This document shows positions 26,450 through 35,390 of a DNA stretch of 64,000 nt, piece by piece (position 1 is the stretch's first letter; each line of letters begins with the position of its first letter). The notes under the pieces were generated by a model. It did no database searches, was not told where the DNA came from, and worked only from the letters and a program-made list of their open reading frames with translations. A program made the position numbers and the translations under genes. The stretch spans positions 1-64,000 of the forward strand of contig ONIY01000009.1 in assembly GCA_900318065.1 (NCBI GenBank), read 5' to 3'. This stretch comes from an uncultured Prevotellaceae bacterium (GTDB taxonomy: Bacteria > Bacteroidota > Bacteroidia > Bacteroidales > Muribaculaceae).

Positions 26450-27898
26450 ATGCTTGACAGTCTGTCGCAATTCCTCTCGGCCGAAGGCACCATGAACTCG
26501 TGGTTCTCGCAAGTGAACGAGTTCCTGTGGGGCTGGCACTGGCACAGCATTCTTGTGGTGCTGGCGCTTTGTGGCATCTATTTCACGATAAGGACGCGGT
26601 TTGTCCAGTTTCGCATGGTGCCCGAGATGTTTAGGCTCCTGGGTGAGTCGCTGCCTAAGAGCAAGGCTAAGAATCAAGTGTCGTCGTTCCAGGCGTTTGC
26701 CGTCTCGGTGGCTACTCGTGTGGGCACTGGCAACCTCGCCGGAGTGGCGGGGGCGATAGCCGTGGGTGGTCCGGGAGCGGTGTTCTGGATGTGGATGATT
26801 GCCTTGATAGGCTCGGCAACAGCATTCGTTGAGTCGACTCTGGCTCAACTCTACAAGCGTCGTAATGGCGAGTCGTTCATTGGCGGACCAGCCTACTATA
26901 TCCTACACGGCATTCACTGGAAGTGGATGGCGGCACTCTTTGCGGTGCTCATGGTGCTCACCTTTGGCTTGAGCTACAACTCTATCCAGAGCAACACTAT
27001 TGCCGAGGCTATGAACAACGCTTTTGGCTTCGACACTACCATCGTGGGCATTGTCTTGGTTGTTCTTTCGCTCGTGATAGTCTTTGGTGGCATTCACCGC
27101 ATCGCTGTGGTGAGTAGTATTATTGTCCCCGTGATGGCAATAGGCTATTTCCTGCTGGCGCTGGTGATAATAGTGATGAACTACGAGCTCATCCCCAGCG
27201 TGTTCAGGCTCATTGTGGACAACGCGTTTGGCTTGGGACCCATGGCGGGCGGAATGGTGGGAGTGGCGATGCGCGAGGGTGTGAAGCGCGGGCTCTTCAG
27301 CAACGAGGCAGGAGAGGGCTCGGCGCCTAATGTTGCTGCCACGGCTTCGGTGTCTCACCCTGTGAAGCAGGGTCTCATCCAGGCACTGGGAGTGTTTACC
27401 GACACCCTGCTCGTGTGCTCGTGCACAGCTTTCATCATCCTGTTGAGCGGACTTTACGACGGCGGCAGCGATGGCATCGTGTTGACACAAGCTGCACTTG
27501 AGTCGCATATTGGCTCGTCGGGCAAGATATTTGTGGCTTTGGCAATATTTTTCTTTGCCTTCAGCAGCATCATTGGCAACTACTACTATGGCGAGGCCAA
27601 CATCCTTTTCCTCACCCGCCGCAAGTGGGTGCTCACCGTGTTCAGGATTCTCTCAGGTGGAGTGATGGTGATGCTTGGCGCTCTTGCTAGCCTCAAGGTG
27701 GTGTGGAACCTGGGAGAGGTGTTCATGGCGCTCATCACGCTGTGCAACCTGGTGGCAATAGTCATCCTGGGCAAGCATGCCTTTGCGCTGCTCAGCGACT
27801 ACCGCAGCCAGAAGCGTCGCGGCATCAAGAGCCCCCAGTTCAAGCGCTCTTCAATGCCCTCGATAGAGAAGGATATTGACGCCTGGGATGAACCATGA
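26450..27898 (+). CDS. Sodium:alanine symporter family (AGCS) protein
   Basis: A 482-residue inner-membrane transporter with about 10-11 membrane segments. Family motifs are GTGNLAGVAGAIAVGGPGAV, the following FWMWMIALIGSATAFVESTL, and SNEAGEGSAPNVAATASVSH. AGCS proteins import alanine or glycine with Na+. The first about 40 residues are an amphipathic or re-entrant start before segment 1. It is the third gene of the porin-SBP-symporter run, 33 bases after the binding protein. The C-terminus (YRSQKRRGIKSPQFKRSS) is basic and cytosolic. Confidence 0.9.
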   Translation: MLDSLSQFLSAEGTMNSWFSQVNEFLWGWHWHSILVVLALCGIYFTIRTRFVQFRMVPEMFRLLGESLPKSKAKNQVSSFQAFAVSVATRVGTGNLAGVAGAIAVGGPGAVFWMWMIALIGSATAFVESTLAQLYKRRNGESFIGGPAYYILHGIHWKWMAALFAVLMVLTFGLSYNSIQSNTIAEAMNNAFGFDTTIVGIVLVVLSLVIVFGGIHRIAVVSSIIVPVMAIGYFLLALVIIVMNYELIPSVFRLIVDNAFGLGPMAGGMVGVAMREGVKRGLFSNEAGEGSAPNVAATASVSHPVKQGLIQALGVFTDTLLVCSCTAFIILLSGLYDGGSDGIVLTQAALESHIGSSGKIFVALAIFFFAFSSIIGNYYYGEANILFLTRRKWVLTVFRILSGGVMVMLGALASLKVVWNLGEVFMALITLCNLVAIVILGKHAFALLSDYRSQKRRGIKSPQFKRSSMPSIEKDIDAWDEP

Positions 27899-27955
27899 AA
27901 TAAAATTTATAAAGATTTATATTTATGTAGTAATGGTTGCATCAATTTTTTTTTG

Positions 27956-27963
27956 TACTTTTG
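27956..27963 (+). promoter_or_regulatory. -7 box TACTTTTG for the MCE-domain gene
   Basis: Matches TAnnTTTG, 35 bases before the ATG at 27998; TTG at 27937-27939 is a weak -33 candidate. Confidence 0.5.
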
Positions 27964-27997
27964 CAACTTGTATTGAAGTAATCACTATTTACCAGTA

Positions 27998-28993
27998 ATG
28001 AAAAAGATATTTAGCAAAAATGTTATCATAGCTCTGGTAGTCGTCCTGGGACTAGGACTGCTATACTGGGGCATTGAATTCCTGAAAGGCGCAAACCTCT
28101 TTGAGCCAACTAATTACTACTTGGCAAAGTTTGAGAAGGTTAATGGTCTCAATGTGTCGGCACCTGTGACTGTCAACGGTTTCCAGGTGGGACTCATCAA
28201 GGATATAAAATATGATTATAAGACTAACGAGATCGAGGTGAAGATGAGTCTTGACGATGAACTCAAGATCCCCATTGGCTCCTCGGTGCAGTTGACCAGC
28301 GAGTTGCTCGGTACTGCGTCTCTGTCGATTAACCTGGCCAAGGGCACGGCCTATCACAAGGTGGGCGACGTGATTCCCACTGTGATTCAGGGAGGACTGC
28401 TCGATAAGGTGGGGTCGGACCTGATGCCGCATGTTAATGAGATAATGCCGCGTGTCAACGACCTGCTGGGCAATGTGAACTCGCTGGTGGGAAATCCTGC
28501 GCTTCAGAACTCGGTATCGCAAGTCGACGATATTGTCTCGAAAATCAATGCCAGCGCCAGCGACCTGAAAGTTCTCCTGAATAATATCTCTGGACTGGCG
28601 GGCAACCTTAATGGCGAAGTGCCTGGAGTTGTCAATGGTGTGAACAACGTGCTCGCCGGAATGACCGGACTGGAAGGAAAACTCGATGGCACCATCACCG
28701 ACCTGCATGCCAACCTGAACACTCTCACCGGCACTCTCAACACTAAGGTCAACCAGGTGCCAACTCAAGAACTTGAGACAACAATGAAAGAACTCAACGC
28801 CACGCTGGCCAACCTGCAGCAGCTCACCAGCGAGCTCAACGCCAAGATTAACGACCGCAACTCATCGCTTGGACTGCTGCTCAACGACCGAGGACTGTAT
28901 GACAATGCCAACGGGGCTGTGATGAGTCTTGATTCGTTACTTAATGACATCAAGGCCAACCCAAAACGATACGTAACAATTAAAGTTTTTTGA
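27998..28993 (+). CDS. MCE-domain protein (MlaD-like)
   Basis: A 331-residue single-span protein of a lipid-transport family. An N-terminal membrane helix (about 9-27, IIALVVVLGLGLLYWGIEFL) precedes one MCE domain at about 38-118 (YYLAKFEKVNGLNVSAPVTV and VQLTSELLGTASLSINLA). A long predicted helical tail with Leu/Asn/Val heptads (repeated NxLxGxLN motifs) follows. In Gram-negatives such proteins form hexameric rings that pass phospholipids between the membranes. The usual MlaE/MlaF permease and ATPase genes are not in this window. A strong terminator follows, so the gene appears monocistronic. Confidence 0.87.
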   Translation: MKKIFSKNVIIALVVVLGLGLLYWGIEFLKGANLFEPTNYYLAKFEKVNGLNVSAPVTVNGFQVGLIKDIKYDYKTNEIEVKMSLDDELKIPIGSSVQLTSELLGTASLSINLAKGTAYHKVGDVIPTVIQGGLLDKVGSDLMPHVNEIMPRVNDLLGNVNSLVGNPALQNSVSQVDDIVSKINASASDLKVLLNNISGLAGNLNGEVPGVVNGVNNVLAGMTGLEGKLDGTITDLHANLNTLTGTLNTKVNQVPTQELETTMKELNATLANLQQLTSELNAKINDRNSSLGLLLNDRGLYDNANGAVMSLDSLLNDIKANPKRYVTIKVF

Positions 28994-29032
28994 TAAGCAT
29001 GACATTTGCTAATTTGAAATGGTAGTTAGTGG

Positions 29033-29074
29033 AAAAATGCTTATTCGGAACAATTCCAAATAAGCATTTTTTTT
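29033..29074 (+). terminator. Terminator after the MCE-domain gene
   Basis: AAAAATGCTTATT pairs with AATAAGCATTTTT around a GGAA/TTCC inner stem, followed by a T-run. Confidence 0.8.
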
Positions 29075-29369
29075 GTTTTCTTGGTTTTTATATAAAAAAC
29101 ACTCAATAAAGCAAATAACGAATACCCCAAAAAGAGGGTGAAAACGATTGACCGAAAATCTACCTGATGTAAACTATTGAAAAATAGAATGGTGCACATT
29201 TGTAACAGGGATTGTGACCTGTTGTTGAATTAAAATGTTGATTTTCAATGGTCTTAAAAACGGAATTAAAAAAGCAAATTTTTTTCGATTTTTTTTTTAG
29301 AAAATATACTCCGAAATTTGTATTGCTAAAACAAGCCCCTAATAGGGTAAATGAAGTAGAGCAAAATCA
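29075..29369. other. AT-rich region upstream of dnaA
   Basis: Very AT-rich, with long T-runs near 29280-29300 and a small inverted repeat AACAGG/CCTGTT near 29210. I looked for TTATCCACA-type DnaA boxes and found none, so an origin here cannot be supported. No gene is present. Confidence 0.45.
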
Positions 29370-30773
29370 ATGAACAAAGAGAAAACCATAGAAATGTGGA
29401 GTAAATGTCAATCGATACTCCGCGATAACTTGTCGGCCGAGCAGTACAATGTTTGGTTCGAGCCTATCGTTGTCGTGAGTTTCGAGAACAGTGAGCTCAC
29501 GCTCAAGCTCCCGTCGCAGTTCTTTGTTCAGCAGATTGAGCAAAACTACTTTGACCTCTTCAGCTCAACGCTCAGGCGTGTCTTTGGCAACGGCGTGAAG
29601 CTCTTCTACACATATAATATAATAGAAGACACTCCAAGCTCGTCGGTGACCATGGCACACGACAACTCGAGCGTGAAGCTCAACAGCGCCGTCAACAAGC
29701 AGTCTCAACAGCTTGCCAATCCTTTTGAGCCAGTTGAGATGGACGACATTGACCCGCAACTCAATCCTCGTTACACCTTCGAGAATTATTGCGGCAGCAT
29801 GAGCAACAAGCTTGCAGTGAGCGTGGGCAAGGCTATCGCCCAAGACCCCAACTGCAAGACGTTTAACCCCATGTTTGTCTTTGGACCCACTGGAGTGGGC
29901 AAGACTCACCTTATCCAGGCTATTGGTATCAAGATCAAGGAACTGCGTCCTCGCACCCGAGTTCTTTATACCACAGCACGCATCTTTGAGATGCAGTACA
30001 CCACTGCAGCCTTGAAGAACAAGGTGAACGACTTCATCAGCTTCTATCAGAGCATTGATGTGCTCATTCTTGACGACATCCAGGAACTGGCGGGGAAAAC
30101 GAAGACTCAAAACACTTTCTTCCACATCTTCAACCATCTGCATCAAAACCAGAAGCAGCTAATCATGTCGAGCGATTGCCGCCCATCCGACATGGACGGA
30201 ATGATCCCAAGGCTCATTTCCCGCTTCAAGTGGGGCATGACAGTGGAACTTTACAAGCCCGACTATGAGCTGCGACGTGGTGTGCTCAAGATGAAGGCAG
30301 CACAGGATGGACTGTCGATGAGCGATGAGGTGATCGACTTCATTGCCGAGAATGTGGTTGAGAGCGTGCGCGACCTGGAGGGAATAGTAGTGGCTCTGCT
30401 CGCCCATGCCACAATGCTGAATCAAGAGATTGACCTTGACCTGGCACAAAAGGTGGTGGGTAATACCATTAAGGTGAGCAAGAAGCAAATGTCGTTTGAA
30501 CTGATTGCCGAGACGGTATCGCGGTTCTACAACATCGACCAGGAACTGCTATATGGCAAGTCGCGAAAGCGAGAAATCAGCGACGCAAGGCAGCTGGTGA
30601 TGTATCTCACCAAGAAGAGCACTCAAATGTCGTCGACCAACATTGGCGCAAAGCTCTCACGTGATCACGCCACAGTGCTGCATGCTTGCAAGCAGATTGA
30701 GCAGCGACTGTCTATTGAGAAAAAGTTCCAGCACGAAGTCGAAATGATTGAAAACGAACTCCACACCTCTTAG
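29370..30773 (+). CDS. dnaA: Chromosomal replication initiator DnaA
   Basis: A 467-residue DnaA that binds and melts the origin. Domain I (1-85) begins with the helix WSKCQSILRDNLSAEQYNVWF; a short linker (about 90-125) follows. The AAA+ domain has Walker A GPTGVGKTHL (172-181), Walker B LILDDIQ (232-238) and sensor motifs. The C-terminal helix-turn-helix has the DnaA signature LSRDHATVLHACKQI near residue 428. All catalytic and DNA-binding elements are intact. It is transcribed alone, with a terminator at 30797-30842. dnaN and recF, common neighbours elsewhere, are absent. Confidence 0.97.
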   Translation: MNKEKTIEMWSKCQSILRDNLSAEQYNVWFEPIVVVSFENSELTLKLPSQFFVQQIEQNYFDLFSSTLRRVFGNGVKLFYTYNIIEDTPSSSVTMAHDNSSVKLNSAVNKQSQQLANPFEPVEMDDIDPQLNPRYTFENYCGSMSNKLAVSVGKAIAQDPNCKTFNPMFVFGPTGVGKTHLIQAIGIKIKELRPRTRVLYTTARIFEMQYTTAALKNKVNDFISFYQSIDVLILDDIQELAGKTKTQNTFFHIFNHLHQNQKQLIMSSDCRPSDMDGMIPRLISRFKWGMTVELYKPDYELRRGVLKMKAAQDGLSMSDEVIDFIAENVVESVRDLEGIVVALLAHATMLNQEIDLDLAQKVVGNTIKVSKKQMSFELIAETVSRFYNIDQELLYGKSRKREISDARQLVMYLTKKSTQMSSTNIGAKLSRDHATVLHACKQIEQRLSIEKKFQHEVEMIENELHTS

Positions 30774-30796
30774 CAACACTTCATTCAAATGACGCT

Positions 30797-30842
30797 AAAA
30801 ACGAACTCTTCCTGCCCCGCGCAAGAAAAGTTCGTTTTTTTT
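30797..30842 (+). terminator. Terminator after dnaA
   Basis: AAAAACGAACT and AGTTCGTTTTT (30797-30807 with 30829-30839), then a T-run. Confidence 0.8.
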
Positions 30843-30857
30843 CTTTTTTGCAGATGT

Positions 30858-30913
30858 GGATGTTGCAAAAGGTTGAAATTGCATCACTGCAGGGACAACG
30901 CGCGTGTTGTCTG
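30858..30913 (+). repeat. Degenerate copy of the GGGACAAC palindrome family
   Basis: AGGGACAACGCGCGTGTTGT with preceding AAGGTTGAAATTGCATC resembles 46669-46706 (AAGGTGGAAATTGCGTC plus palindrome). It seems to be an older copy of the same dispersed repeat. The remaining bases up to 31028 show no gene. Confidence 0.6.
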
Positions 30914-31028
30914 GATGTTCTTGTTCTCAAATTGACGACTTTAGAGGACATTAAATGGGCATTATCATATTTTTTTCTTGTAGATTATTTGAAAAAAGTA
31001 TATATTTACATATTAAAACCAAATAATC

Positions 31029-31094
31029 ATGGATGAGGTAATTGTAAAAATACCCAATGTTTTGCAAGAACTGCGAATAGGATATAGCTTCTGA
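31029..31094 (+). CDS. Possible 21-residue peptide
   Basis: ATG at 31029 opens MDEVIVKIPNVLQELRIGYS, one further Phe, then TGA. It lies between the dnaA terminator and the proS end, ahead of a GC-rich hairpin (31115-31150), so a short transcript ending there is conceivable. A partial -7 box (TATATTTA, 31001-31008) lies 20 bases upstream. I do not recognise it; it could be a remnant of a longer gene or chance. Confidence 0.2.
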   Translation: MDEVIVKIPNVLQELRIGYSF

Positions 31095-31114
31095 GGACAC
31101 ACGGCGAAATAATC

Positions 31115-31150
31115 AAGCACCGCAGTGGGGTGGAACCTGCTGCGGTGCTT
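31115..31150. terminator. GC-rich hairpin at the proS 3' end
   Basis: AAGCACCGCAG and CTGCGGTGCTT (31115-31125 with 31140-31150), 49 bases beyond the proS stop. T-runs are weak on both sides. Confidence 0.6.
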
Positions 31151-31198
31151 TGTGTTGATGCATTACACCCGTTGGGGCAAGAAATGCTGTTGTGGGGA

Positions 31199-32680
31199 CT
31201 AGTAGTTGCGGGCGAAGATCACGCGGCACTTCGATGGCTTGCCGGTGAGCATGTCCACGCCATCCTCGGGCTCGGCATCCAGTGGGATGCAGCGGATGGT
31301 CGCCTTGGTCTCCTCCTTGATGCGGTCTTCGGTCTCGGGGGTGCCGTCCCAGGGGGCAAGGATGAAGCCGCCCTTCTCGAGCTGCTCCTTAAACTCGTCG
31401 TAGGTGTCGACCTTGGTGGTCATCTTCTCGCGGAAGGTGAGCGCCTTCTTGTAGATGTTGTCTTGAATCTCATCGAGCAGGGCCACAACGGTGTCCTCAA
31501 TGCCCTCAAGCGAAGCGCTCGACTTCTCGAGAGTGTCGCGGCGCATAACCTCGATGGTGCCGTTGGCGATGTCGCGGGCACCAAGCACGAGGCGCACGGG
31601 AACGCCCTTGAGCTCGTAGTCGGCAAACTTGAATCCAGGTCGCTTGTTGTCGGCGTTGTCATATTTCACCGAGATGCCCATTGCGCGCAGCTTGTCAACG
31701 ATAGGGTTGACCTTGGCGTTGATCTCGTCGAGCTGCTCCTGGTTCTTATAGATGGGAACGATAACCACCTGGATAGGAGCCAGCTTGGGAGGCAGCACGA
31801 GGCCGTTGTCGTCGCTGTGGGTCATGATGAGTGCTCCCATCAGGCGGGTAGACACGCCCCACGATGTAGCCCACACGTAGTCGAGCTTGTTCTCGTTGTT
31901 GACAAACTTCACGTCGAATGCCTTGGCGAAGTTCTGACCCAGGAAGTGCGAAGTTCCCGACTGCAGAGCCTTGCCGTCTTGCATCATCGCCTCGATGGTG
32001 TAGGTCTCAAGAGCACCGGCAAAACGCTCGTTGGCCGATTTCACGCCCTTGATGACTGGCACAGCCATATATTTCTCGGCAAAGTCGGCATAGACGTTAA
32101 GCATCTTGATGGCCTCTTCCTGTGCCTCTTCCTTGGTGGCATGGGCGGTGTGTCCCTCTTGCCACAGGAACTCGGCGGTGCGCAGGAACATGCGTGTGCG
32201 CATCTCCCAGCGCATGACGTTTGCCCACTGGTTGATGAGCAGTGGCAGGTCGCGATAGCTGCTAATCCAGTTGCGATAGGTGTTCCAGATGATTGTCTCG
32301 CTGGTGGGTCGAATGATGAGTTCTTCCTCAAGGCGTGCCTCGGGGTCAACCACCACGCCGCTGCCGTCGGGGGCATTCATGAGGCGGTGGTGTGTGACAA
32401 CGGCACATTCCTTGGCAAATCCCTCAACGTGCTCGGCCTCACGGCTCAGGAACGACTTGGGGATGAGCAAGGGAAAATAGGCATTCTGCACGCCTGTAGC
32501 CTTGAACATGTCGTCGAGTTGTCGCTGCATCTTCTCCCAGATGGCATATCCATAGGGCTTGATTACCATACATCCTCTCACTGCCGATTGCTCGGCGAGG
32601 TCGGCTTTTATCACGAGGTCGTTATACCATTGCGAGTAGTTTACGCTTCTCTTAGTTAGATCTTTAATTTCAATTGCCAT
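31199..32680 (-). CDS. proS: Prolyl-tRNA synthetase (archaeal/eukaryotic-type)
   Basis: A 493-residue class II synthetase that charges tRNA-Pro. Length and domain order (catalytic core, anticodon-binding domain, C-terminal zinc-binding-like extension) match the ProS type 3 form, without the INS editing domain of the bacterial type. Class II motif 2 lies around [20 protein letters not shown]; motif 3 includes [20 protein letters not shown]. The C-terminus ends ...CRVIFARNY, typical of type 3 with a terminal Tyr. It is the last gene of a leftward run DUF4290-rimM-OmpA-like-proS, 36 bases after the OmpA-like gene. Confidence 0.95.
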   Translation of the reverse strand: MAIEIKDLTKRSVNYSQWYNDLVIKADLAEQSAVRGCMVIKPYGYAIWEKMQRQLDDMFKATGVQNAYFPLLIPKSFLSREAEHVEGFAKECAVVTHHRLMNAPDGSGVVVDPEARLEEELIIRPTSETIIWNTYRNWISSYRDLPLLINQWANVMRWEMRTRMFLRTAEFLWQEGHTAHATKEEAQEEAIKMLNVYADFAEKYMAVPVIKGVKSANERFAGALETYTIEAMMQDGKALQSGTSHFLGQNFAKAFDVKFVNNENKLDYVWATSWGVSTRLMGALIMTHSDDNGLVLPPKLAPIQVVIVPIYKNQEQLDEINAKVNPIVDKLRAMGISVKYDNADNKRPGFKFADYELKGVPVRLVLGARDIANGTIEVMRRDTLEKSSASLEGIEDTVVALLDEIQDNIYKKALTFREKMTTKVDTYDEFKEQLEKGGFILAPWDGTPETEDRIKEETKATIRCIPLDAEPEDGVDMLTGKPSKCRVIFARNY

Positions 32681-32716
32681 TGTTGTGTAAAAGTGTATAT
32701 TTTTGAATGTTTATTT

Positions 32717-33370
32717 TTATCTTAAGTTACCTTTCTTGCCCTGCTCAATCATGGCTTCGCCAGGCACGAGGTAGATCTCGAGGCGGCGGTTGAAGCGGCG
32801 GTTGAGAATGGAGTTGTTGTCCACGGCAGGCATCTCGTTGCCACAGGCGTAATAAGAGATGAAGCGTGGAGAGGTGTGGGTGGCAAACCAGTCGTAGACG
32901 CTATTGACCCTCTTCTGGGTGAGGCTTTCGGCATATTGTCGCGAGCCTGAGTTGTCGTGGTGCATGGCGAGCACCATGCGGTAGAAGTCGGGGACTCTCA
33001 TGAGCGAGGTGTATTGCCTCAGGATTCTCGATGCCTCGTCGCTCAGGTCGGGGCTGTTAGGCTCAAAGAGCAGTTCGGCGGGAATAGAAATCACTATCAC
33101 TTCGCCGTCGCGCGCTGTTGCCACTGTAATGCCCAGGATTCCACCGTCTACCGAGCGGAAGCTTGACGACATCGACGTCAGTTCTTCCTTGGCACTGTTT
33201 TGATAGGACAATATTGAGTTGCGCGCCTTCCTGTCTTTGATCACTGGCGTGTTGATGGCATCTTCTAGTGCGTAGGGCTGCTGGTTGCCTTGTCCCATTG
33301 CCTGTGGAGTGAGAGCGCCAGGAACGATGATGGCGGCAAGCAACAGTAGTGATGTTATAAACCTTTTCAT
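32717..33370 (-). CDS. Exported protein with OmpA-like domain
   Basis: A 217-residue protein with a signal peptide (MKRFITSLLLLAAIIVPGAL). The second half is an OmpA/MotB-type peptidoglycan-binding fold: strand EVIVISIPAELLFEPNSPDL, helix DEASRILRQYTSLM, MVLAMHHDNSG, then SLTQKRVNSVYDWFA and NRRFNRRLEIYLVP. The canonical Asp and Arg that contact diaminopimelate are only partly matched (NNSILNRRFNRRLEI keeps the Arg pair), so wall binding is probable but not certain. There is no barrel domain. It lies between rimM and proS on the same strand (26 and 36 bases). Confidence 0.75.
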   Translation of the reverse strand: MKRFITSLLLLAAIIVPGALTPQAMGQGNQQPYALEDAINTPVIKDRKARNSILSYQNSAKEELTSMSSSFRSVDGGILGITVATARDGEVIVISIPAELLFEPNSPDLSDEASRILRQYTSLMRVPDFYRMVLAMHHDNSGSRQYAESLTQKRVNSVYDWFATHTSPRFISYYACGNEMPAVDNNSILNRRFNRRLEIYLVPGEAMIEQGKKGNLR

Positions 33371-33396
33371 GTTTTATTTTATGTTTTTTTGAATCG

Positions 33397-33921
33397 TTAC
33401 AAGTCAATAAGTTCTTGTGGAATGTTGAAAGTCACGACCTTTTGGTCAAAGTCGATGCTGGTGATAAACTCGTCAACCGCAGGAATGAGCACCTCGCTAC
33501 CGTTGTCGAGGTCGATGACCAGCAGCACATTGGCAGTGGTGTCGTCAAGGCCTGCTACGGTGCCGGTGAGGGTGCCGTTGATGCGTGCCTTGAAGTTGAC
33601 GAAGAACTCTACGGGCACCTCTTCGTTGTCCTGCGCCCAGGCAATCTGCTCACGCTCAAGGATGTAGATGTCCTTGTTCACGACCATCATGGCTTCTTGC
33701 TCACTGGCGATGCCGTCGAGGGTGATGAGTGCCGACTCATGCGACTTGGTGCGGATGGCATCAATGAAGAACGGCACGAAAATCCCGTCGATGTCACACA
33801 CGATGCACGAGCACTCGTCAAGCACCTCGAGGGGAACATTGACGGTTGCGCTAATCTCGCCATTGATGCCGTGGGGCTTGTTGAACTTGCCTATGAGCGT
33901 TATTTCATCGCGTGTAATCAT
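33397..33921 (-). CDS. rimM: Ribosome maturation factor RimM
   Basis: A 174-residue 16S-rRNA processing protein. The N-terminal RimM domain begins ITLIGKFNKPHGINGEISA, which carries the conserved G-x-HG-x-G-E pattern; the PRC-barrel-like second domain contains FKARINGTLTGTVAGLDD and the ending VTFNIPQELIDL, close to the usual PExL. RimM assists late 30S assembly around the head. It lies 20 bases after the DUF4290 gene. It is unusual that neither trmD nor rpsP is adjacent here, as they are in many bacteria. Confidence 0.92.
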   Translation of the reverse strand: MITRDEITLIGKFNKPHGINGEISATVNVPLEVLDECSCIVCDIDGIFVPFFIDAIRTKSHESALITLDGIASEQEAMMVVNKDIYILEREQIAWAQDNEEVPVEFFVNFKARINGTLTGTVAGLDDTTANVLLVIDLDNGSEVLIPAVDEFITSIDFDQKVVTFNIPQELIDL

Positions 33922-33941
33922 GAGAGCGGGGGCAAGGCGGT

Positions 33942-34538
33942 TTATTTCTTCTTTTTCTTCTTTGACGATTGTTGCTGCTGCGCTGGTGCCACTTTAAACT
34001 CGTGGAGCGAGTGGGTGGCGGTGCTCAGCTTGATGCGTCCGTTGGAGAAGAACTCCAGGTCCTTGAATATCTTGGCATCTTCCACATCCTCATTGTTGAT
34101 CTGGTAGATGAGTTTCTTCATGTGGTTGGCAATGAGCATTATCAGTGCGTCTTTCTCGTCGCCATCGGGGTATTCGCAGGCTCGCTCTATCATCTGTCCC
34201 ACTATCTTGCCGTAGTGGCGCATCTTTATGTTCTCAAGCTTGTAGGCAATGGGCTCGGGCTTGGTGTCGAGGTTCTCGGGCTTGATTACCTCATAGGGGT
34301 AGTCGACATCGAGCTTGAAGTCGCTCATGATGGCGAGGTGGTCCCACAGCTTGTGCTTGTAGTCGGCTTCCTGGTTGAGTTGAGGAAAGAGGTTGCTCAT
34401 GGTGTTGATGATCGAGTGAGCACACTTGTTGCGCTCTTCACGGTCCTGGATGGTGCAGCAGTAGTCCACCATCTGCTGTATGTTGCGGCCATATTCTGGC
34501 AGTGCTAGTTTCTTGAGTTGAGAATTGTATGTTAGCAT
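33942..34538 (-). CDS. DUF4290 protein
   Basis: A 198-residue Bacteroidetes-specific protein. The family hallmarks are LALPEYGRNIQQMVDYCCTI near the start, then LWDHLAIMSDFKLDVDYPYE and MRHYGKIVGQMIERACEYPD. It is all-helical in appearance, cytosolic, and ends in a basic tail (QQQSSKKKKKK). Function is unknown. It is the first gene of the run to rimM, the OmpA-like gene and proS, with a -7 box at 34564-34571, which hints at a link with ribosome assembly or translation; that is inference from context only. Confidence 0.85.
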   Translation of the reverse strand: MLTYNSQLKKLALPEYGRNIQQMVDYCCTIQDREERNKCAHSIINTMSNLFPQLNQEADYKHKLWDHLAIMSDFKLDVDYPYEVIKPENLDTKPEPIAYKLENIKMRHYGKIVGQMIERACEYPDGDEKDALIMLIANHMKKLIYQINNEDVEDAKIFKDLEFFSNGRIKLSTATHSLHEFKVAPAQQQQSSKKKKKK

Positions 34539-34563
34539 AGAGTAAAAAAACTTTTTGGAGGTG

Positions 34564-34571
34564 CAAAATTA
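34564..34571 (-). promoter_or_regulatory. -7 box TAATTTTG for DUF4290-rimM-OmpA-like-proS
   Basis: The complement of CAAAATTA, 26 bases before the DUF4290 start. Confidence 0.55.
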
Positions 34572-34595
34572 TAAATAATTAGCGACTTTGTGGCA

Positions 34596-35288
34596 TTAAA
34601 ACACTTTTTTCTTGGGAACCGTTGCCTGAAATTCCTTGAGATAGAGTGGGGTAGAATAGGCTACGTCGATGAAGTGCTTCTCGCGGAATGCCTTCTCCGA
34701 CAGCGCGAGCATGTCGACAGCCACGGGTTTCACGTCGTCGAGAAACGTTGCGTTGCGGTGGTTGATCACCGTCTTGGTCTTTGTGGCTCCATTGCCCACG
34801 AAGATTAACTGGTGGCTCTCGAGAAGGTCGCTGAAGGAGTTCTCGTCGAGAATCATGGGGCAAGGCTCCATGCGGGCCTCAAGGGCTGAGTTGTAGACGG
34901 CGGTGTACACTTCCATGCGGCGAGCGTCTATCATGGGGACAAACAGGGCATCGTCGTCGAAGAAATCCCTGAACATTGCCGAGACAGTGAGCAACTGCAA
35001 CGTGTTCACGCCTATCAGTGGAAGGTCCAGCCCAAATGCCAGCCCCTTGGCTTGCGAGAGCCCTATCCTCAGGCCAGTGTAGGAACCGGGACCTATGCTC
35101 ACGGCAATAGCGTCGAGCTTGAGTTCACGGCGGGCGGCGGTGTCGAGTGCGTCCTTGATGAACTGGCTCAGCAGTGTGGCATGGGTCTGGCCATCGTAGT
35201 TCTCATGATGGTCAAGGACTTGCCCGTCACTGCCTAATGCCACCGAGCAAACGCTGGTTGAAGTCTCTATATTTAGTATATTTGCCAT
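34596..35288 (-). CDS. tsaB: tRNA t6A-biosynthesis protein TsaB
   Basis: A 230-residue actin-like ASKHA protein that scaffolds TsaD/TsaE in the N6-threonylcarbamoyladenosine pathway at position 37 of ANN-decoding tRNAs. Hallmarks: NIETSTSVCSVALGSDG at the start, SIGPGSYTGLRIGLSQAKGL and ALFVPMIDARRMEVYTAVY. It lacks the metal-binding His of TsaD, as expected for TsaB. A Sua5/TsaC-like protein, which supplies the threonylcarbamoyl-AMP, is also in this window (48902). Promoter at 35308-35315, divergent from yicC. Confidence 0.93.
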   Translation of the reverse strand: MANILNIETSTSVCSVALGSDGQVLDHHENYDGQTHATLLSQFIKDALDTAARRELKLDAIAVSIGPGSYTGLRIGLSQAKGLAFGLDLPLIGVNTLQLLTVSAMFRDFFDDDALFVPMIDARRMEVYTAVYNSALEARMEPCPMILDENSFSDLLESHQLIFVGNGATKTKTVINHRNATFLDDVKPVAVDMLALSEKAFREKHFIDVAYSTPLYLKEFQATVPKKKVF

Positions 35289-35307
35289 TGTTGATAAATA
35301 ATTGGTG

Positions 35308-35315
35308 CAAAATTA
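35308..35315 (-). promoter_or_regulatory. -7 box TAATTTTG for tsaB
   Basis: The complement of CAAAATTA, 20 bases before the tsaB ATG; divergent from the yicC box at 35360-35367. Confidence 0.55.
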
Positions 35316-35359
35316 CAAAAAAATCCCGTTATTATTGCTATTGCTTAAAAGTAAATTGG

Positions 35360-35367
35360 TATATTTG
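35360..35367 (+). promoter_or_regulatory. -7 box TATATTTG for yicC-gmk-nadD
   Basis: Matches TAnnTTTG, 24 bases before the yicC ATG. Confidence 0.55.
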
Positions 35368-35390
35368 CATAAAATTCATGAATTAGCATT

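Noticed and set aside
29075..29369. oriC beside dnaA
   Set aside because: AT-rich, but no recognisable DnaA boxes; position relative to the genome skew is unknown.
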